A DNA stretch of 20,632 bases, from the NCBI GenBank assembly GCA_937981305.1, contig CALJPB010000121.1, positions 1 through 20,632 on the forward strand, read 5' to 3'. The position numbers and the translations under genes were made by a program. Below, one piece after another: positions 16,226 through 20,632 of the stretch; within the stretch, counting starts at the first letter, position 1; the number at the start of each line of letters is the position of its first letter. The notes below the pieces were generated by a model, which saw only the letters and a program-made list of their open reading frames with translations, was not told the origin of the DNA and did no database searches. The stretch is from an uncultured Selenomonas sp. (GTDB lineage Bacteria > Bacillota > Negativicutes > Selenomonadales > Selenomonadaceae).

Positions 16226-16503
16226 AAGAATCGTCAATCGTGAAATCCATTCTGACGTACTTGAAATCCCGCCCGGACTGCTTCTGCTGGAAGGCTCATG
16301 GAGGGCTGTACGGAACGGCGGGAATCCCGGACATTATCGCCTGTATTGGCGGTAAATTTTACGGATTTGAGGTCAAGACCGAGCGCGGCAAGCCTACGGC
16401 ACTGCAAGAAGTGACCATACGAAAGATCAATGCGGTCGGCGGTATAGCCGCAGTGGTTCGTTCTGTGGCTGATGTCAAGGCTGTGTTGGAAGAGGGGAGA
16501 TGA
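16222..16503 (+). CDS. VRR-NUC domain nuclease, 93 aa
   Basis: Small stand-alone VRR-NUC protein of the PD-(D/E)XK superfamily. Visible: KESSIVKSILTYLKS, then GLYGTAGIPDIIACIGGKFYGFEVKTERGKPT with the catalytic Asp in GIPD and the Glu-x-Lys in FEVKT, followed by the usual Gln helix (LQEVTIRKINAVGG). Length is normal for phage versions. Such nucleases probably cut branched DNA made during replication. ATG 16222 is chosen to match the family start; GTG codons at 16210 and 16213 are alternatives. Confidence 0.9.
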   Translation: MKESSIVKSILTYLKSRPDCFCWKAHGGLYGTAGIPDIIACIGGKFYGFEVKTERGKPTALQEVTIRKINAVGGIAAVVRSVADVKAVLEEGR

Positions 16504-16507
16504 TCCT

Positions 16508-16858
16508 GTGGATGCATACGAAGTTCTGGCAAACGCTATCATAACGCAGGCCGCCGACGACTATCGGAAAGCCGCAAAGTTCCTCAAAAAGAACCCTCGC
16601 ACAAAGGAACTGGAGGATCGTGTTGCGGCGCGGCTTGCTAAAAAGAAAAAACTGCGCGAGGAGCATAAGAAAGGGCGTCTCCCCGTCGGGAAAGAGAAAA
16701 AGAGTAGGGAAGAGCGTCTGTTGGATTCCATTCGGGAGAGCGAGCAGATGGTTGCAGAGACGGAGCGGTTCTTCCACTCCAAGTGGTTTACGCAACTGAC
16801 ATCGATTGACGGACATCGGCTTTTTGAGCAGATCAAGAAAGATTTGGAGGATGATTGA
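16508..16858 (+). CDS. Hypothetical phage protein, 116 aa
   Basis: GTG start at 16508 with GGGGAGA 7 bases upstream; an earlier in-frame start would lie inside the nuclease gene. It begins MDAYEVLANAIITQAADDYRKA, has a Lys/Arg/Glu-rich central helix and ends FFHSKWFTQLTSIDGHRLFEQIKKDL. The paired N- and C-terminal patterns recur in phage proteins placed before the late regulator, without a known function. It is soluble and strongly charged. Confidence 0.7.
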   Translation: MDAYEVLANAIITQAADDYRKAAKFLKKNPRTKELEDRVAARLAKKKKLREEHKKGRLPVGKEKKSREERLLDSIRESEQMVAETERFFHSKWFTQLTSIDGHRLFEQIKKDLEDD

Positions 16859-16859
16859 G

Positions 16860-17264
16860 ATGGCTGTAAAAGAATATTTGGGGCGGGCGTTACAACTGGA
16901 TCAGCTGATTCACTCCAAGATGGAGGAAGTGAATCAATTCCGCAGACTTGCCGAGAGCATCAGCGCCGGCTGCTTGGAGGAGCACGTCAGCCGCAGCGCA
17001 CCGGAGGAGGCCACCTATACCAAGTGGGTAGAGCGCATCGTGGAGAAGGAAACGGAACTGGATGCAGACATCGACCGATTGGTAAGCGTGAAGATGGAAA
17101 TCAGCGGTTTTATCGGCAGAGTCCGCAATCCACAATGGCAGTGCCTTCTGCGTAGTCGTTACGTAATGGGAAAATCATGGGCGCAAATCGCCGAGGAGAT
17201 GGATTGCAGTCTGCGCTCCGTCCATCGTCTTCACAAAAAAATCATAAAAAATCTCGAAAATTGA
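16860..17264 (+). CDS. DUF1492/ArpU-like late transcription regulator, 134 aa
   Basis: Two-part protein. Residues 1-90 are a long charged helical segment (LDQLIHSKMEEVNQFRRL onward). Residues 95-134 are a sigma-region-4-like helix-turn-helix (RYVMGKSWAQIAEEMDCSLRSVHRLHKK). This is the DUF1492 pattern, related to the ArpU/RinA-type activators that turn on packaging and structural genes. GGAGG lies 9 bases before ATG 16860; an alternative ATG at 16851 is too close to it. The TGKCAC array directly downstream is its likely target. Confidence 0.85.
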   Translation: MAVKEYLGRALQLDQLIHSKMEEVNQFRRLAESISAGCLEEHVSRSAPEEATYTKWVERIVEKETELDADIDRLVSVKMEISGFIGRVRNPQWQCLLRSRYVMGKSWAQIAEEMDCSLRSVHRLHKKIIKNLEN

Positions 17265-17346
17265 CACACCGTGTCACTCGAATGGTATCTGTTGGCACTA
17301 CTTGTCACATTGCGTGTCACACGCTTGACATGGTAATCTATATCAT
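17262..17346 (+). promoter_or_regulatory. TGKCAC repeat array and candidate activated late promoter
   Basis: TGTCAC at 17272, TGGCAC at 17293, TGTCAC at 17303 and TGTCAC at 17315 are spaced 21, 10 and 12 bases, close to whole helix turns. A reverse copy TGACAC at 17262 makes a small palindrome with the first. The last copy sits at the -35 position of TATCAT (17341-17346), and a TTGACA is at 17325. The layout suits an activator, most likely the DUF1492-like protein, driving the packaging genes. Confidence 0.5.
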
Positions 17347-17364
17347 AGAAAAGTGTAAGCGACA

Positions 17365-17399
17365 GCCTCCAATGGGAGCAATCCCTGCGGAGGTTTTTT
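17365..17399 (+). terminator. Terminator-like hairpin before the HNH gene
   Basis: CCTCC pairs with GGAGG, and an inner GGGA pairs with TCCC around GCAA, followed by six T (17394-17399). It may end the early transcript or attenuate the late one that seems to start only about 15 bases upstream. Confidence 0.6.
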
Positions 17400-17422
17400 C
17401 ATGCCGAGATGGAGGTGAAGCG

Positions 17423-17779
17423 ATGCCGAGAAAGCCGAAGCGCCCCTGCCGTATGACAGGCTGTCCGAACCTCACAGACAGAAAAAGCTGCTACTGCGAG
17501 GAGCACGAGAAAGTCATGCAGCGACATTACGAGCATTTTTCCCGTGGCTACGATCAGCACGAGAGGTATGGCAGCGTATGGCGCAGGATTCGTGACAGAT
17601 ACTTGGCGGGGCATCCGCTGTGTGAGTGTTGCAAGGAGCGGGGCAGATACGTCCTTGCGACGCTTGTGCATCATATTCGACCTCTCGCTGACGGCGGTAC
17701 GCATGATACGGAGAATCTGATGTCGCTCTGCGTATCTTGTCATGAGCGGATTCATCAGCGCGGCAGAGGCGACCAATAG
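17423..17779 (+). CDS. HNH endonuclease of the packaging module, 118 aa
   Basis: Metal-dependent DNA nickase or endonuclease. The core HHIRPLADGG (His83-His84), NLM (Asn98) and HERIH (His107) is intact, with zinc-type cysteines CECC (67-70) and CVSC (103-106). An extra N-terminal Cys/His cluster (CR, GCP, CYCEEH, residues 9-28) may bind a second zinc. HNH proteins coded beside terminase genes are known to work with terminase in cutting cos sites. ATG 17423 has GGAGGTG upstream. Confidence 0.92.
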   Translation: MPRKPKRPCRMTGCPNLTDRKSCYCEEHEKVMQRHYEHFSRGYDQHERYGSVWRRIRDRYLAGHPLCECCKERGRYVLATLVHHIRPLADGGTHDTENLMSLCVSCHERIHQRGRGDQ

Positions 17780-17890
17780 ACCCCCAGGGGGCGGTCAAGT
17801 CTCTAAAACCGCGCCGCTACTGGACCGGGGAGGGGGCGTACGCACAAAAACATCGGTTCAAACGGGGTATTAAGGGAAGGGGGCGGGAAG
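17780..17890 (+). other. GC-rich, cos-like non-coding stretch
   Basis: Between HNH and small terminase lie the palindromic CCCCCAGGGGG (17781-17791), GCGGT/ACCGC (17791 and 17808) and a second G-rich block (17823-17837). HNH-containing phages often carry cos here. I cannot place the nicks. Confidence 0.4.
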
Positions 17891-18451
17891 ATGGCGCGTG
17901 ACGGAACAAATCGCGGAGGACGGCGCATCCGGGCGGGAGACAAACCCGAGCCACTGGCAGATAAAATCGCGGGTGGGCGCACGGCGCACATCATGGAGTT
18001 CCCCATGACGGAACTGGACGGCACAGACCTTGTGGACGCCGCCGAGCTCTATGGTGAGGAGATGCCAACGCCGAGCGAGTTCCTGTCTGCGCGACAGCGG
18101 AATGGAAAGCCGCTCGGTGCAGACGAGATTTTCCGCGAGACGTGGCTTTGGCTCAAGGAGCGTGGCTGTGAGCGTCTCGTGAATCCACGGCTCATTGAAA
18201 GCTACGCGCAGGCATTTGCCCGCTTCATCCAGTGCGAGGAGGCAATGAGTCAATACGGGCTCATCGGCAAGCATCCGACCACCGGAGGGGCAATAGCAAG
18301 CCCCTTTGTCCAGATGGGGCAGGCATTCCAGAAACAGTCCAATTTGCTCTGGTATGAGATATTCGACATCGTAAAGCAGAACTGCACCACCACGTTCAGT
18401 GGATCGCCGCAGGAGGATCGGATGGAACGGCTGCTGCGTTCGAGGAAGTAA
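17891..18451 (+). CDS. Small terminase subunit, P27-like, 186 aa
   Basis: The DNA-recognition part of the packaging motor. It begins MARDGTNRGGRRIRAGDKPEP, then a FRETWLWLKERG helix, NPRLIESYAQAFARFIQCEEA, and a conserved end block with GKHPTTGGAIASPFVQMGQAFQKQSN. This is the P27 pattern, including the KHPTTG...SP signature. It probably binds the cos-like DNA just upstream. A GGGCGGGAAG sequence precedes the ATG. The large subunit does not follow directly as usual: methyltransferase and amidase genes are inserted first. Confidence 0.88.
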   Translation: MARDGTNRGGRRIRAGDKPEPLADKIAGGRTAHIMEFPMTELDGTDLVDAAELYGEEMPTPSEFLSARQRNGKPLGADEIFRETWLWLKERGCERLVNPRLIESYAQAFARFIQCEEAMSQYGLIGKHPTTGGAIASPFVQMGQAFQKQSNLLWYEIFDIVKQNCTTTFSGSPQEDRMERLLRSRK

Positions 18452-18464
18452 GGAGGGAAGTCAT

Positions 18465-19730
18465 TTGAACAAAACAACATCGGAGATGAAGCTCGTTCCG
18501 ATCAGTAAACTCGTGCCATATGCCAACAACGCACGGACGCATTCGCCCGAGCAGATCAACAAGCTGCGCGGCAGTCTGCGGGAGTTCGGATTCGTCAGTC
18601 CCGTCATTATCGACAAGGACTATGGCATTCTCGCAGGACACGGGCGCGTTATGGCTGCACGGGCGGAGGGCATGGAGAATGTGCCGTGCGTATTCGTCGA
18701 CCATCTGACCGAGGCGCAGAAGAAGGCATACATCCTCGCGGATAACCGTTTCGCACTCGATGCGGGCTGGGACGAGGAAATGCTGCGCGTTGAGATGGAA
18801 GCCTTGCAGGGGATGGACTTTGACATCTCGCTCACGGGCTTTGACGAATCCGAGATTGCCGATCTGCTCTCACTGGATGATGGTGAAGCGCAGGAAGATG
18901 ACTTTGATGTGGAAGCAGAGCTTCAGAGACCTTGCGTCTCTCGTTCTGGTGATGTCTGGCATCTCGGCAAGCACCGTATCATCTGCGGAGATTCCACACT
19001 GCCGGAGACATACGAGCGGCTGCTCGGCAGTGAGAAGGTCAACCTCGTATGCACGGATCCCCCATACATGATCCAGCTTGAAAGCACATCGGGGAAAATA
19101 AAGAACGACGATCTGAATGACAAGGACGCCTACGACTTCCTCAAATCTGCCTTTACCGCCTTCTACTCGGCAATGGCGACGGACGCTTCCATCTATGTAT
19201 TTTACGCAACAGCAAAAGCCCGCATCTTTCATGACGCTTATGAGGATGCGGGTTTTAAAGTTGGCGCGGGCTTGGTTTGGAAGAAAGACCGCCTCGTGCT
19301 CACACGGACGGATTGGAAGTACATTCACGAGCCGATCATCTGGGGATGGAGGAAGGATGGACGGCACAGATGGTACGGCGACCAGAAGCAGACCACCGTC
19401 TTTGCATTTGACCGTATCAAGGACTCGAAGAAGGACGGCTGCGGACATCCGTCCTCGAAGCCCGTGCCGCTTCTGGCGTATCTCATCAAGCAGTGTACGC
19501 AGACGAACGGTATCGTTCTTGACGGATTCCTTGGATCGGCTTCGACACTCATCGCCTGTGACCAGTTGGGGCGTATCTGCTACGGTGTAGAACTTGAGCC
19601 GAAGTTCGTGGATGTCGCTGTCGAACGGTACATTCAGAGCAAAGACGGGAATGCCGAAGATGTGTTTTTGGAACGTGACGGTGAGCGCATTTCGTATGCG
19701 GATGTGCCGAAACCAAAGGAGGAATCGTGA
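18465..19730 (+). CDS. ParB-domain DNA methyltransferase (beta-class N6A/N4C), 421 aa
   Basis: Fusion of a ParB-like nuclease domain (residues 8-100, with GHGR at 58-61 and ADNR near 92) to an amino-methyltransferase. DPPY (198-201) comes before the SAM-binding-type DGFLGSAST (about 364), the motif order of the beta class. It should methylate adenine N6 or cytosine N4. Start is TTG at 18465 with AGGAGG 8 bases upstream; earlier in-frame starts lie inside the terminase gene. Such proteins are common near phage terminases and may protect DNA from host restriction. Confidence 0.9.
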   Translation: MNKTTSEMKLVPISKLVPYANNARTHSPEQINKLRGSLREFGFVSPVIIDKDYGILAGHGRVMAARAEGMENVPCVFVDHLTEAQKKAYILADNRFALDAGWDEEMLRVEMEALQGMDFDISLTGFDESEIADLLSLDDGEAQEDDFDVEAELQRPCVSRSGDVWHLGKHRIICGDSTLPETYERLLGSEKVNLVCTDPPYMIQLESTSGKIKNDDLNDKDAYDFLKSAFTAFYSAMATDASIYVFYATAKARIFHDAYEDAGFKVGAGLVWKKDRLVLTRTDWKYIHEPIIWGWRKDGRHRWYGDQKQTTVFAFDRIKDSKKDGCGHPSSKPVPLLAYLIKQCTQTNGIVLDGFLGSASTLIACDQLGRICYGVELEPKFVDVAVERYIQSKDGNAEDVFLERDGERISYADVPKPKEES

Positions 19731-20269
19731 TGCGTGTGTTTTTGAATCCGGGTCATGCGCCGGACGGTAATCCCGACCCCGGCGCGTGTGGCTTTGGACT
19801 GCGGGAATGCGATGTGGCAAAGAACGTCGCTGACCTTGTGGCGGGTTATCTCGCTGCCGCAGGTGTTGAGGTGGTCGGAAATTTGCAATCCGACAGCCTA
19901 CACGAAGTGGTCTCGGCTTCCAACTGCAGCGGTGCGGACGTATTCATCTCCATCCACTGTAATGCTTGTAATGGAGTGGCGCAGGGGACTGAGACGTGGC
20001 ACTTCTACGGAAGCGGGGCAGGAAAGACACTGGCAAGCTGCATTCAGAACCAGATTGTCACATCACTCGGAACTACGGATCGCGGCACAAAGGGAGCGAA
20101 GCCCGGTGTTAACGGTCTGTATGTTCTGAGCAACACTGATGCCGTCGCTGTGCTTGTGGAGCTTGCGTTTATCGATCATGCGGGCGATGCAGAGCTTCTT
20201 GGGACGCAGCAGGATGAATTTGCCCGCGCCATTGCGCGTGGGGTAACGGACTATGAAGGAGCGTGTTGA
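19730..20269 (+). CDS. N-acetylmuramoyl-L-alanine amidase (Amidase_3), 179 aa
   Basis: Zinc amidase that cuts the bond between MurNAc and L-Ala in peptidoglycan. Zinc ligands His9 (NPGH), Glu26 (LRE) and His76 (SIHCN), and the catalytic Glu144 (LVELAFID), are all present. It has the catalytic domain only, with no signal peptide or wall-binding repeat, so a holin or other export route would be needed. ATG 19730 shares its first base with the last base of the methylase stop; GGAGG lies upstream. Its place among packaging genes, away from a lysis cassette, is unusual. Confidence 0.92.
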   Translation: MRVFLNPGHAPDGNPDPGACGFGLRECDVAKNVADLVAGYLAAAGVEVVGNLQSDSLHEVVSASNCSGADVFISIHCNACNGVAQGTETWHFYGSGAGKTLASCIQNQIVTSLGTTDRGTKGAKPGVNGLYVLSNTDAVAVLVELAFIDHAGDAELLGTQQDEFARAIARGVTDYEGAC

Positions 20270-20271
20270 AG

Positions 20272-20553
20272 ATGAAACTGGAACACATTCAAAACGAACT
20301 GAAGAACCATGTGGGAGATTTCGTGCGGACGGAGGCAAAGGAAGCAACTGTTCTCTGGCTGCATGAAAAGGGGCTTCCCGCCGCCCGTGAAGTATCGGCG
20401 GCGTACACGGCGGCACTGAAGGAGAGCGCGGAGAAGGAGACAGGATGGTGCAGATTCCGTGACCGCATCTTCCTGCCGTTCGTCATCGAGGGAGCGATCT
20501 GGATGACGGGCAAGATGCTTGAACGTATGACTGCTCCCCATGCACTCAAATGA
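20272..20553 (+). CDS. Hypothetical phage protein, 93 aa
   Basis: ATG 20272 has AAGGAG 10 bases upstream. The protein is charged and helical. A moderately hydrophobic patch (RIFLPFVIEGAIWMTGKML, about 62-80) is too short and broken to be a sure membrane segment. I recognise no family. It is coupled to the next gene by an ATGA overlap. Lying after an amidase it could serve lysis, but nothing in the sequence proves this. Confidence 0.6.
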   Translation: MKLEHIQNELKNHVGDFVRTEAKEATVLWLHEKGLPAAREVSAAYTAALKESAEKETGWCRFRDRIFLPFVIEGAIWMTGKMLERMTAPHALK

Positions 20554-20632
20554 TGACGCTCGGTAGTCTCTTTGACGGGAGTGGGGGCTTTACACTTGGG
20601 GCGGTTCTCGCGGGGATTACGCCGAAATGGGC
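20550..20632 (+). CDS. C5-cytosine DNA methyltransferase, N-terminus only
   Basis: Only 27 codons are inside the window: MMTLGSLFDGSGGFTLGAVL and GITPKW. This is motif I of Dcm-type enzymes (SLFDGSGGF, binding S-adenosylmethionine). The Cys catalytic motif lies beyond the edge. Start ATG 20550 overlaps the previous stop; the second ATG (20553) is an alternative. With the ParB-fused enzyme it gives this phage two different methylation systems. Confidence 0.85.
   Translation, partial: MMTLGSLFDGSGGFTLGAVLAGITPKW

Noticed and set aside
18870..19820. Minus-strand open frame of 316 codons
   Set aside because: It lies opposite the ParB methyltransferase and amidase, whose motifs are clear. Its composition (Arg, His, Leu) is that of a shadow, and it has no ribosome binding site.
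1..20632. CRISPR array, insertion sequence or rRNA
   Set aside because: No regularly spaced direct repeats, transposase motifs with terminal repeats, or rRNA-like stretches were seen on either strand.

Overview
The window looks like part of a temperate phage or phage-derived element from a Bacillota host. The basis is strong AGGAGG-type ribosome binding sites before nearly every gene, close gene packing with stop/start overlaps, and a replication-to-packaging gene order typical of phages of Clostridia and Negativicutes. I cannot name the genus. The left third (about 1-6770) is visibly richer in A+T than the right two thirds, so it probably has a separate history.

Left part. A 495-residue protein of unknown function (201-1688, +) and a 485-residue protein of unknown function (1813-3270, -) converge on a pair of back-to-back terminators (about 1716-1802). 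Upstream of the second, on the same strand, is a tight three-gene operon (6695 down to 3388, -). It encodes an effector-type protein with an ABC-3C-like C-terminus, a small winged-helix-like middle component, and a Rad50/SMC-like ATPase with a CPFC zinc-hook motif. I read it as an ABC-three-component (ABC-3C) conflict system, driven by an extended -10 promoter near 6762-6770 and flanked by short inverted repeats.

Junction. The 380-base stretch 6696-7076 has no gene. It holds the defence promoter, a candidate structured RNA (about 6890-7033) that ends in a terminator-like hairpin, and the ribosome binding site of the first rightward phage gene. I see no integrase, repressor or cro-like gene.

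Right part, all on the + strand. An early regulator with a sigma-region-4-like C-terminus (7077) is followed by a small protein (7825), an SNF2-family helicase (8012), two conserved-looking phage proteins (9491, 9936), a small unknown (10776), a T7-type family A DNA polymerase (11180), a nucleotide-fold DUF4406-like protein (13108) and a RepB/D5-type primase-helicase (13538). Immediately after the primase comes an AT-rich imperfect inverted repeat with GGAACAC boxes, my candidate replication origin. Next are a VRR-NUC nuclease, a small unknown and a DUF1492/ArpU-like late regulator. After the regulator lies a phased TGKCAC array with a candidate activated promoter and a short terminator-like hairpin, then an HNH endonuclease, a GC-rich cos-like stretch and a P27-like small terminase subunit. 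A ParB-fused DNA methyltransferase, an N-acetylmuramoyl-L-alanine amidase, a small unknown and the start of a C5-cytosine methyltransferase close the window. The large terminase must lie further right.

Logic. The early regulator opens the rightward operon. Helicase, polymerase, primase and nuclease form a replication module acting on the origin. The DUF1492-like protein probably switches on packaging through the TGKCAC array. HNH plus terminase cut the genome, and the methyltransferases protect it. The ABC-3C operon would guard the lysogen against rival phages.
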